From Pseudomonadales bacterium (GTDB lineage Bacteria > Pseudomonadota > Gammaproteobacteria > Pseudomonadales > Moraxellaceae): DNA of 5,575 nucleotides. The notes below the pieces were generated by a model. It was not told the origin of the DNA and did no database searches. It saw nothing but the letters and a program-made list of their open reading frames with translations. The position numbers and the translations under genes are program-made. This document shows positions 1 through 5,575 of the stretch, piece by piece (the first letter of the stretch is position 1; each line of letters begins with the position of its first letter). Location: positions 1-5,575 of the forward strand of contig JABEVH010000019.1 in NCBI GenBank assembly GCA_013043915.1, written 5' to 3'.

Positions 1-98
1 TTATCTGCAATCGATGGCAAGCAAGGGGCACAATCCTCTCGTCGCTATCCAAATGGCGCTATCAGGTGATATTCAGCCATAGGGGGGGTGAGCAGTTA

Positions 99-138
99 CT
101 ATGAAACTTTATTTTCATGGATGATACTTTATTTTCAT
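99..138 (-). repeat. Two tandem 20-bp repeats, putative TnsB binding sites
   Basis: On the minus strand, unit 1 (138-119) is ATGAAAATAAAGTATCATCC and unit 2 (118-99) is ATGAAAATAAAGTTTCATAG. They match at 17 of 20 positions and abut with no spacer. Each unit has partial dyad symmetry: ATGAAA and TTTCAT flank a 6-bp centre, perfectly in unit 2 and with one mismatch in unit 1. The AATAAAGT core also occurs in Tn7 right-end TnsB sites. Close packing is typical of Tn7 right ends, whereas left-end sites are more widely spaced. That these are transposase sites is inferred from position and similarity. Confidence 0.78.
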
Positions 139-144
139 CCCACA
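137..144 (-). repeat. Transposon terminus TGTGGGAT
   Basis: The outermost bases on the minus strand are TGTGGGAT. Tn7-family elements begin with 5'-TGT and end with ACA-3', and Tn7 itself begins TGTGGGCG. An inverted copy should sit at the far end of the element, outside this window. The adjacent A-run on the plus strand (145-150) does not blur the boundary, because the ACA at 142-144 is unambiguous. Confidence 0.75.
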
Positions 145-205
145 AAAAAATACCTTATAATTCAAGTTGTTATTCGACAGTCACAGACTTGGCCAGGTTC
201 CTTGG
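145..205 (-). other. Occupied attTn7 target site: 3' end of glmS plus 25-bp spacer, with putative 5-bp target duplication
   Basis: The segment holds the last 11 codons and stop of glmS (205-170) and the 25 bp up to the transposon terminus. TnsD-type target selectors recognise the conserved 3' coding end of glmS and direct insertion about 25 bp downstream of the stop, leaving glmS intact. The encoded tail PRNLAKSVTVE is the same as I recall for E. coli GlmS, and the DNA appears to differ from it mainly at wobble positions. The five bases next to the terminus, AAAAA at 145-149, are the predicted target duplication. This cannot be confirmed without the other end. Confidence 0.75.
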
Positions 206-1999
206 TTTATCAACATCGGTTCCACGTGCCAGGGCCGTATGATAAGCCAGCAGCTGAACCGGGATGGCATGGACTACCGGGGACAGTACGCCGGTATGTC
301 GTGGTGTACGTATGACATGCACGCCTTCAGAATCGGTAAAGTGGCTATCCTGGTCGGCAAAGACAAAGAGTTCCCCGCCTCTGGCCCTGACTTCTTGCAT
401 ATTGCTTTTGAGCTTTTCCAAGAGGGCATCGTTGGGGGCGATGACCACCACCGGCATGCCATCATCAACCAGAGCCAGGGGACCGTGTTTAAGTTCCCCA
501 GCGGCATAGGCTTCTGCATGGATATAGGTGATTTCCTTCAGTTTAAGTGCACCTTCCATCGCAATGGGATAGTGCACACCGCGTCCTAAAAATAATGCAT
601 GATCTTTGCGGGCAAATTTTTCAGCCCAGGCATGAATCTGCGGTTCCAGGTTCAAGGCATGCTGAACGCTGCCGGGTAAATGTCGGAGGTCATCCAGATA
701 GGCAGCTTCCTGCTCGGGGCTGATTCGCCCACGCATTTTCGCTAGAATCACGGTCAGGGCAAAGAGTCCCACCAGTTGCGTGGTGAACGCCTTGGTGGAA
801 GCCACCCCAATCTCGGCTCCTGCACGAGTGTGAAAAACCAGTTGTGATTTTCTGGGTATGGCGCTTTCAGGTACGTTGCAAATGGACAGCGCCGTTTTTA
901 ATCCGCGGCTTTGCGCAAACTTCAAGGCCTCCATGGTATCCAGGGTCTCGCCACTCTGCGAGATGGTTACCAACAGATGCTTAGGATCGACCACGACATC
1001 ACGATAACGGTATTCGCTGGCTATTTCCACCTGACAAGGCAAACCTGCAATGCCTTCCAGCCAATAGCGGCCAATATTGCCTGCATAAAAGCTGGTTCCG
1101 CAGGCGATGATTTGAACACCTGTACATTCGCGCAGCAGAGATTCGGCCTTGTCGCCCAGCAGCAAGGGTGAAAATCCCTGCTCCAGGATGCTATCGATGG
1201 TATCGGCTATGGCCTGGGGCTGTTCATGAATTTCCTTTTGCATGAAGTGGCTGTAGGGTCCCAGCTCCAGCGAGGCTAGTGACACATCACTGGTATGCAC
1301 AGGCCGCTCCACCTTCTGACCCAGGTGGTTATAGACCTGCTTACCTTGCAAGGTCATTTGAACCACATCACCTTCTTCCAAAAAGATGACGCGCCGGGTT
1401 TCAGAGAGTATGGCCGAGACATCACTGGCCACAAAAAATTCGCCATCTCCCAGTCCTACCAGAAGTGGACAGCCCATACGAGCACATATCAGCTCATCTT
1501 TTCGGTCTGCAGCCAGGACAGCTATGGCATACGCTCCGATCAGTTCTTGCGTGGCCGCCTGAACAGCACTGAGCAGATCCTTGAGTTTGAGGTAGTGAGC
1601 ATGTATCAGGTGGGCGATAACTTCCGTATCAGTCTGCGAGGTAAACACATAACCCAAAGATTTAAGTTCTTCACGCTTATTCTCATGGTTTTCAATGATG
1701 CCGTTATGCACCACGGCTATCAACTCACCGGAAACATGAGGGTGAGCATTTGGTTCGGTAACCCCACCATGAGTAGCCCAGCGTGTATGTCCTATACCGA
1801 GGTGACCCTGTATGCCTTCGGACTTGGCTGCAGCTTCCGTTTCAGAGACACGACCCACACGGCGTACGCGGTGTATCTGCCCCTCATTGAGAATGGCAAT
1901 GCCCGCACTGTCATAACCACGGTACTCAAGGCGCTTCAGACCTTCCAGCAAGATAGAAGTTACATTGCGTTTGGCGAGGGCACCAACGATTCCACACAT
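170..1999 (-). CDS. glmS: Glutamine--fructose-6-phosphate aminotransferase (isomerizing), GlmS
   Basis: This cytoplasmic enzyme converts fructose-6-phosphate and glutamine to glucosamine-6-phosphate and glutamate, the first step toward UDP-GlcNAc for peptidoglycan and lipopolysaccharide. It has 609 residues, the same length as E. coli GlmS. The N-terminal glutaminase domain (about 1-240) starts MCGIVGA, with Cys2 as the nucleophile after Met removal, and carries HTRWATHG at 71-78, HNG at 98-100 and D124. Two SIS sugar-isomerase domains follow (about 290-430 and 460-600). They show CGTS at 300-303, SQSGET at 347-352, the catalytic E489 in KLKE, H505 in ELKHGPLAL, and K604 in the C-terminal NLAKSVTVE. 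The start is supported by Cys2 and an AGGA Shine-Dalgarno 8 bp upstream. The gene lies 15 bp after glmU and is probably co-transcribed with it. No terminator hairpin is seen in the 25 bp before the transposon end. Neither a glmS ribozyme nor room for one exists upstream. Confidence 0.98.
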   Translation of the reverse strand: MCGIVGALAKRNVTSILLEGLKRLEYRGYDSAGIAILNEGQIHRVRRVGRVSETEAAAKSEGIQGHLGIGHTRWATHGGVTEPNAHPHVSGELIAVVHNGIIENHENKREELKSLGYVFTSQTDTEVIAHLIHAHYLKLKDLLSAVQAATQELIGAYAIAVLAADRKDELICARMGCPLLVGLGDGEFFVASDVSAILSETRRVIFLEEGDVVQMTLQGKQVYNHLGQKVERPVHTSDVSLASLELGPYSHFMQKEIHEQPQAIADTIDSILEQGFSPLLLGDKAESLLRECTGVQIIACGTSFYAGNIGRYWLEGIAGLPCQVEIASEYRYRDVVVDPKHLLVTISQSGETLDTMEALKFAQSRGLKTALSICNVPESAIPRKSQLVFHTRAGAEIGVASTKAFTTQLVGLFALTVILAKMRGRISPEQEAAYLDDLRHLPGSVQHALNLEPQIHAWAEKFARKDHALFLGRGVHYPIAMEGALKLKEITYIHAEAYAAGELKHGPLALVDDGMPVVVIAPNDALLEKLKSNMQEVRARGGELFVFADQDSHFTDSEGVHVIRTPRHTGVLSPVVHAIPVQLLAYHTALARGTDVDKPRNLAKSVTVE

Positions 2000-2007
2000 A
2001 GATATTG

Positions 2008-2012
2008 TCCTG
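2008..2012 (-). promoter_or_regulatory. Ribosome binding site of glmS
   Basis: CAGGA on the minus strand lies 8 bp before the glmS ATG and just beyond the glmU stop codon (2017-2015). This placement fits translation of glmS from the glmU-glmS transcript and supports the chosen start. Confidence 0.7.
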
Positions 2013-2014
2013 TA

Positions 2015-3376
2015 TTAATCCTGACGCTTCGGGCGCTTCCAGCCAGGCACCGTTTGCTGGCGTGTACGTGCTATGGCAAGTTGATCATCGGGGACATCTT
2101 TGGTGATGACCGAACCTGCCCCTGTAGTCGCTGCTTTACCTATGGATACTGGAGCCACCAGCGAGTTATTGCTCCCTATAAACGCCCCATCACCGATCAG
2201 CGTCTGAAATTTGTTGATGCCGTCATAGTTGCATGTGATGGTGCCTGCTCCTAAGTTCACGTGAGAACCTACCGTAGCATCGCCAATATAGCTCAAATGA
2301 TTTGCTTTGCTGCCCAGACCCAGACAGGTATTTTTAATTTCTACAAAATTACCTATATGAACCTTGTCAGCCAGCTGGGCTCCGGGTCGCAATCGCGCGT
2401 AAGGCCCAACAACACAGTCTTCAGCCACTTGAGCTGATTCCAGGATGCTCATAGGCCTGATCTCACTATGATCACCGATGTGCACATCACGCAAATGGCA
2501 ACCTGCACCGATACGCACACCCTTCCCGAGTATAACCTTACCTTCGATCACGACATTGATATCAATGCTGCAATCTGTTCCATGTTGCAACGAGCCACGC
2601 AGATCAAAGCGAGCGGGATCCAGCAGGGTAAGCCCCCCTAACATCAGCCTTCGCGCCTGCTCGGCCTGCCATACACGCTCCAGGTTAGCCAGCTGCAGTT
2701 TATCGTTGACCCCCTCGACTTCCCATACGGCTGCAGGTTGTCGGGTGGCTATGGCTATGCCATCGGCATAAGCCATAGCCACCAGGTCGGTCAGATAGTA
2801 TTCACCTTGCGCATTGTGATTGGTTAAGCGTGGCAGGTAGGTATGCAGTAACGCGTTGTCTACACACAGTATGCCGGTATTAACTTCATCAATGGCCCGT
2901 TCCTCAGCGCTGGCATCCTTATGTTCCACAATACGGACCACCTTGCCTTTTTCACGCACGATACGGCCGTATCCAGCAGGATGTTCAAGACTCACGGTCA
3001 TTAGGGCAAACCCCGTCTCACTGGCTGCTGTGATGAGAGTATCCAGACTACTACTTTGGGTCAGGGGCACATCACCATAAAGAATAAGCGTCTTACCCTG
3101 AGCAGGTAATTTAGGCAGCGCACATTGTACTGCCTGACCTGTGCCCTGTTGCTTGGCTTGCTCCACCCACTCCAGCGCCACATCTGCCATGCTAGCCTGA
3201 ACGTGATCGCCGCCGTGCCCATACACAACCAAGGTGCTGCTTGGATTCAGGGACTTGGCCAAGGTAACCACATGGCTCAGCAAGGGTTTACCCGCCAAAG
3301 GTTGCAAAACCTTGGGCAAGTCGGACTTCATGCGTGTGCCTTTACCGGCAGCCAGAATAACGATGTTGAGTGACAT
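2015..3376 (-). CDS. glmU: Bifunctional UDP-N-acetylglucosamine pyrophosphorylase / glucosamine-1-phosphate N-acetyltransferase, GlmU
   Basis: GlmU carries out the last two steps to UDP-GlcNAc: acetyl-CoA-dependent acetylation of glucosamine-1-phosphate, then uridylyl transfer from UTP. The product is 453 residues, close to the 456 of E. coli. The N-terminal uridylyltransferase domain (about 1-226) has the nucleotide-binding loop LAAGKGTRM at 8-16, K22 in DLPKVL, YGDVPL at 100-105 with metal ligand D102, and N224 in EGVN. A linker leads to the left-handed beta-helix acetyltransferase domain (about 248-453), with hexapeptide repeats, R330, K348, the catalytic H360 in NHLSYIGD, N374, and N383-Y384 in CNYDG. 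Residue roles are assigned by alignment from memory with E. coli GlmU, where numbering is 3 higher. The Shine-Dalgarno is weak (GTGAG, 8 bp upstream of ATG). The gene follows the atp terminator, so it probably has its own promoter in 3377-3422, although I could not identify convincing -35/-10 boxes. Confidence 0.97.
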   Translation of the reverse strand: MSLNIVILAAGKGTRMKSDLPKVLQPLAGKPLLSHVVTLAKSLNPSSTLVVYGHGGDHVQASMADVALEWVEQAKQQGTGQAVQCALPKLPAQGKTLILYGDVPLTQSSSLDTLITAASETGFALMTVSLEHPAGYGRIVREKGKVVRIVEHKDASAEERAIDEVNTGILCVDNALLHTYLPRLTNHNAQGEYYLTDLVAMAYADGIAIATRQPAAVWEVEGVNDKLQLANLERVWQAEQARRLMLGGLTLLDPARFDLRGSLQHGTDCSIDINVVIEGKVILGKGVRIGAGCHLRDVHIGDHSEIRPMSILESAQVAEDCVVGPYARLRPGAQLADKVHIGNFVEIKNTCLGLGSKANHLSYIGDATVGSHVNLGAGTITCNYDGINKFQTLIGDGAFIGSNNSLVAPVSIGKAATTGAGSVITKDVPDDQLAIARTRQQTVPGWKRPKRQD

Positions 3377-3420
3377 GCGATAGTCTCACGGGTATCGGTA
3401 TGAGAATAACAGAGAGTTCA

Positions 3421-3456
3421 TTAAAAAGGGGAAGAGTACTCGCCTCCTCCCCCTTT
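3421..3456 (-). terminator. Intrinsic terminator at the end of the atp operon
   Basis: On the minus strand, a 13-bp stem pairs 3456-3444 with 3436-3424 around a 7-base loop (GCGAGTA). It includes two G-U wobbles and a run of four consecutive G-C pairs, and is followed by TTTTTAA. It begins 44 bp after the atpC stop codon and ends 44 bp before the glmU start. It should end most atp transcripts and separate ATP synthase expression from glmU-glmS. Read on the plus strand, the stem is followed by only three T's and then GACAC, so it looks one-directional. Confidence 0.85.
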
Positions 3457-3500
3457 GACACTTCTAAACGTTCAGCCCGTAGGGGTGACCCGTTTTACGC

Positions 3501-3926
3501 TTAACCGCGTCCTGCACGGTTCTTATACTGGTTCAAGGTACGCAACTCTGCCGTGGCGCGTGCAAGATGCTCAAGTGCCTTGGACATGTTCATGTCATCG
3601 CGCTGCTCGGTCAGTACCTGTTCAGCGTGGCGATGGGCCTGCTCGGCAGCAGCGGCGTCAAGGTCAGCGGCTCGCACTGCATTGTCTGCCAGAATAGTAA
3701 TACGGTGAGGCTGCACCTCCATCATGCCGCCCGATACGTAAAATACGTCTTCCTGTCCATCATGCTGGACGCGCACAGGCCCTGGCAGCAGCTGCGTGAG
3801 CAGAGCGGCGTGGCCGGCTGTGATGCCGACATCGCCCTGGGCCCCGTGGGCAACCAGGAATTGTGCCTGTCCTTCAAACATCATGCCCTTCATCGAGACG
3901 ATGCTGACTGCCACTGACTTGCTCAT
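3501..3926 (-). CDS. atpC: ATP synthase F1 subunit epsilon
   Basis: The epsilon subunit is part of the central stalk of F1Fo ATP synthase. It contacts gamma and the c-ring, and its C-terminal helices can inhibit ATP hydrolysis. The 141-residue product matches the usual 135-145. The N-terminal beta-sandwich (about 1-88) carries the family pattern GDVGITAGHAALLT at 31-44, FYVSGGMMEVQP at 62-73 and ITILADNAVRA at 76-86. The C-terminal helical hairpin (about 89-141) is rich in Ala, Glu and Arg and ends with ATAELRTLNQYKN, like other proteobacterial epsilon subunits. The start has an AGAGG Shine-Dalgarno 6 bp upstream, and the gene begins 12 bp after atpD. It is the last gene of the atp operon, followed by an intrinsic terminator. 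Confidence 0.95.
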   Translation of the reverse strand: MSKSVAVSIVSMKGMMFEGQAQFLVAHGAQGDVGITAGHAALLTQLLPGPVRVQHDGQEDVFYVSGGMMEVQPHRITILADNAVRAADLDAAAAEQAHRHAEQVLTEQRDDMNMSKALEHLARATAELRTLNQYKNRAGRG

Positions 3927-3932
3927 GTTAGG

Positions 3933-3937
3933 CCTCT
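3933..3937 (-). promoter_or_regulatory. Ribosome binding site of atpC
   Basis: AGAGG on the minus strand is 6 bp from the atpC ATG and directly after the atpD stop codon (3941-3939). The short atpD-atpC gap therefore consists almost entirely of this site, which suggests tightly linked translation of the two subunits. Confidence 0.75.
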
Positions 3938-3938
3938 G

Positions 3939-5336
3939 TTATGCCATGGAACGGGCTTTTTCAGCCGCTTCCTCAATGGAACCTACCATGTAGAACGCCT
4001 GTTCTGGCAAATTGTCATGTTCACCCGCTAGGATTCCCTTGAAACCTCGGATGGTATCACGCAGGGAAACGTATTTACCTGGTGAGCCCGTGAATACTTC
4101 AGCCACGTGGAAAGGCTGTGACAAGAAGCGCTGAATCTTACGCGCACGGTATACCAACAACTTATCTTCTTCTGAAAGTTCATCCATACCCAGAATGGCG
4201 ATGATGTCTTTCAGTTCCTTGTAACGTTGCAGTACAGACTGCACGCCGCGAGCCACATCATAATGTTCCTGACCTATCACCAGAGGATCGAGCTGGCGGG
4301 ATGTAGAATCCAGAGGATCCACAGCAGGATAGATACCCAGGGCTGCGATATCACGCGACAATACGACGGTGGCATCCAGGTGAGCAAATGTGGTGGCGGG
4401 TGATGGGTCGGTCAAGTCATCGGCGGGCACATAGACGGCCTGGATGGATGTGATCGAGCCTGAGCGTGTTGAGGTGATGCGCTCCTGCAAGACGCCCATT
4501 TCTTCAGCCAATGTTGGCTGATAGCCCACAGCTGAAGGCATACGGCCCAGCAAGGCTGATACTTCGGTGCCTGCCAGGGTGTAGCGGTAGATATTGTCGA
4601 CGAACAGCAGAACATCGCGTCCTTTGCCGTCGGCATCTTTCTCGTCGCGGAAATACTCAGCCATGGTCAAACCGGTCAGTGCCACGCGCAGACGGTTTCC
4701 CGGAGGCTCATTCATCTGACCATACACCATCGCCACTTTCTCAAGGACGTTGGAGTCTTTCATTTCATGGTAGAAGTCATTGCCTTCACGGGTACGCTCA
4801 CCCACACCGGCAAACACCGATAACCCTGAGTGAGCTTTGGCGATGTTGTTAATCAATTCCATCATGTTCACGGTTTTGCCTACACCGGCGCCACCGAACA
4901 AGCCTACTTTACCACCCTTGGCAAAAGGACAGAGCAAGTCGATAACCTTGATACCGGTTTCCAGCAGCTCGGTGCCTCCTGACTGTTCCGCATAGCTAGG
5001 TGCCTTGCGGTGGATGGAAGAGCGGCTCTTTTCACCGATGGGACCTGCTTCATCAATCGGATTCCCCAACACATCCATGATACGACCCAGGGTCTCCATG
5101 CCTACCGGAACCTGAATGGGTGCGCCGGTATTGTGCACGGACAAACCGCGCTTGAGTCCCTCGGTGGAACCCATGGCAATGGTTCTAACCACGCCATCAC
5201 CCAGTTGCTGCTGGACTTCCAGGGTCGTGGCTGCACCTTCAACCTTCAAGGCATCATAGACAGCGGGTACAACGTCGCGAGCGAACTCGACGTCGATAAC
5301 CGCGCCAATGATTTGCACAATCTTGCCTGAGCTCAT
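3939..5336 (-). CDS. atpD: ATP synthase F1 subunit beta (catalytic)
   Basis: The catalytic beta subunit of the F1 hexamer binds ADP/ATP and drives synthesis as gamma rotates, on the cytoplasmic face of the inner membrane. It is 465 residues long. The N-terminal beta-barrel spans about 1-75. The nucleotide-binding domain has the P-loop GGAGVGKT at 148-155, catalytic E180 in GERTREG, and Walker B DVLLFVD at 241-247. The ATPase alpha/beta signature PAVDPLDSTS is at 337-346. The C-terminal helical domain carries the DELSEED lever motif at 385-391. Relative to E. coli, about six extra residues (KDADGK, 233-238) follow FRDE just before Walker B; similar insertions occur in some other proteobacteria. 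The start has AGAGGA 6 bp upstream. It sits between atpG and atpC in the standard order. Confidence 0.99.
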   Translation of the reverse strand: MSSGKIVQIIGAVIDVEFARDVVPAVYDALKVEGAATTLEVQQQLGDGVVRTIAMGSTEGLKRGLSVHNTGAPIQVPVGMETLGRIMDVLGNPIDEAGPIGEKSRSSIHRKAPSYAEQSGGTELLETGIKVIDLLCPFAKGGKVGLFGGAGVGKTVNMMELINNIAKAHSGLSVFAGVGERTREGNDFYHEMKDSNVLEKVAMVYGQMNEPPGNRLRVALTGLTMAEYFRDEKDADGKGRDVLLFVDNIYRYTLAGTEVSALLGRMPSAVGYQPTLAEEMGVLQERITSTRSGSITSIQAVYVPADDLTDPSPATTFAHLDATVVLSRDIAALGIYPAVDPLDSTSRQLDPLVIGQEHYDVARGVQSVLQRYKELKDIIAILGMDELSEEDKLLVYRARKIQRFLSQPFHVAEVFTGSPGKYVSLRDTIRGFKGILAGEHDNLPEQAFYMVGSIEEAAEKARSMA

Positions 5337-5342
5337 GTTGGA

Positions 5343-5348
5343 TCCTCT
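5343..5348 (-). promoter_or_regulatory. Ribosome binding site of atpD
   Basis: AGAGGA on the minus strand lies 6 bp before the atpD ATG, a strong match to the 16S anti-Shine-Dalgarno. A good site fits the high expression that three beta subunits per complex requires. Confidence 0.75.
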
Positions 5349-5362
5349 ACAATCAATAATCT

Positions 5363-5374
5363 GGTCGTACGACC
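5363..5374. repeat. Perfect 12-bp palindrome in the atpG-atpD gap
   Basis: GGTCGTACGACC reads the same on both strands and starts 3 bp after the atpG stop codon. In mRNA it could form only a 4-bp stem with a GUAC loop. It has no U-tract, so it is not a terminator. A role in mRNA processing or translation between atpG and atpD is possible but not shown. Confidence 0.6.
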
Positions 5375-5377
5375 GGC

Positions 5378-5575
5378 TTAAACAGCTGCCGCGCCGCCCA
5401 CAATTTCCGAAATTTCTTGCGTGATGGCCGCCTGCCGCAACTTGTTATACACCAGCTGCATCGAGGTTATCAGTTCACCCGCATTGTCGGTGGCTGACTT
5501 CATTGCCACCATACGTGCCGCCTGCTCACAGGCTGTATTTTCTACAACACCCTGATAGACCTGAGACTCAATAAA
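5378..5575 (-). CDS. atpG: ATP synthase F1 subunit gamma, C-terminal part (5' end outside window)
   Basis: The gamma subunit is the rotating central shaft of F1, coupling proton flow through Fo to catalysis in beta. Only the last 65 codons and the TAA stop are present; the full protein is usually about 290 residues. The visible tail contains EQAARMVAMKSATDNAGELI and then LVYNKLRQAAITQEISEIVGGAAAV (split here for length). This is the conserved C-terminal helix that inserts into the alpha3beta3 cavity and is characteristic of proteobacterial AtpG. It is followed after 41 bp by atpD. The truncation is caused by the window edge, not by a lesion. Confidence 0.97.
   Translation of the reverse strand, partial: FIESQVYQGVVENTACEQAARMVAMKSATDNAGELITSMQLVYNKLRQAAITQEISEIVGGAAAV

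Larger units (their letters stand above)
1..144 (-). mobile_element. Terminal segment of a Tn7-like transposon (glmS-proximal, right-type end), running off the window
   Basis: Read on the minus strand, the element begins TGTGGG at base 144, separated from the glmS stop codon by 25 bp (145-169). The outer bases fit TGTGGGNNGANAATAAAGT, a pattern shared with the Tn7 right end as I remember it (16 of 19 positions identical). Two tandem 20-bp repeats with AATAAAGT cores follow, as expected for TnsB transposase binding sites. In Tn7 the right end faces glmS and tnsA starts roughly 150 bp inside, reading away from glmS; here that would place tnsA on the minus strand just beyond base 1. Bases 1-98 show no convincing gene and no third repeat. 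The other end, the tns genes and the cargo are not visible, so this could be an intact element or a leftover end. Confidence 0.82.

Noticed and set aside
99..138. CRISPR array or iteron origin
   Set aside because: There are only two abutting units with no spacers, and their location exactly at a Tn7-type end explains them better.
145..169. Possible glmS terminator: weak ACTT/AAGGT pairing followed by a T7 run on the minus strand
   Set aside because: The stem is only about 4 bp with a bulge and is A-T rich, so it is unlikely to terminate efficiently. The T-run is better explained as target sequence next to the TGT terminus.
88..315. A plus-strand open frame crossing the transposon end and the 3' end of glmS
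   Set aside because: It spans the transposon-target junction and the antisense of glmS, so it cannot be an ancestral gene, and nothing supports its translation.
2000..2014. glmS ribozyme or other leader RNA
   Set aside because: The glmU-glmS gap is only 15 bp, which leaves no room for one, and the glmS ribozyme is a feature of Firmicutes and relatives.
1295..2254. A 319-codon plus-strand open frame
   Set aside because: It lies antisense across the glmS-glmU junction and covers conserved coding sequence of both genes. The translation resembles no family I know, and a Shine-Dalgarno is not evident. It is a frame shadow.
3377..3422. glmU promoter in the spacer after the atp terminator
   Set aside because: A promoter is expected here, but the best candidate -10 (TATTCT) has no credible -35 at the right distance, so no site is called.

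Overview
The window reads as a conserved chromosomal housekeeping block of a beta- or gammaproteobacterium, with the end of a Tn7-like transposon at its left edge. All recognisable genes lie on the minus strand, so transcription runs from high to low coordinates. The order is atpG (partial), atpD, atpC, glmU, glmS. This synteny, the bifunctional GlmU and the AtpD/GlmS sequences all fit Beta/Gammaproteobacteria; genus cannot be fixed from the sequence alone.

Right part (about 3501-5575): the 3' end of the F1Fo ATP synthase operon. It encodes the C-terminal 65 residues of the gamma subunit, the complete catalytic beta subunit and the complete epsilon subunit. Spacing is tight (41 and 12 bp), and a Shine-Dalgarno sequence precedes both atpD and atpC. 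The operon closes with a strong hairpin plus U-tract terminator at 3421-3456.

Middle part (170-3376): a two-gene glmU-glmS unit for UDP-N-acetylglucosamine synthesis. GlmS makes glucosamine-6-phosphate, and GlmU acetylates and uridylylates glucosamine-1-phosphate. The two genes are 15 bp apart. Both are full length with the expected catalytic residues. The atp terminator just upstream implies that glmU-glmS has its own promoter, or depends on readthrough.

Left edge (1-169): the most notable part. Exactly 25 bp after the glmS stop codon, the minus strand begins TGTGGG and continues into two tandem 20-bp repeats containing AATAAAGT. This is the position and layout of a Tn7-family right end in the attTn7 site, and the outermost 19 bases closely resemble the Tn7 right end as I remember it. 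A Tn7-like element, or a remnant of one, therefore appears to start at base 144 and run off the left edge. Its transposition genes and cargo (possibly defence, resistance or CRISPR-associated genes) lie outside the window, so their nature is unknown. No gene can be called in bases 1-98.
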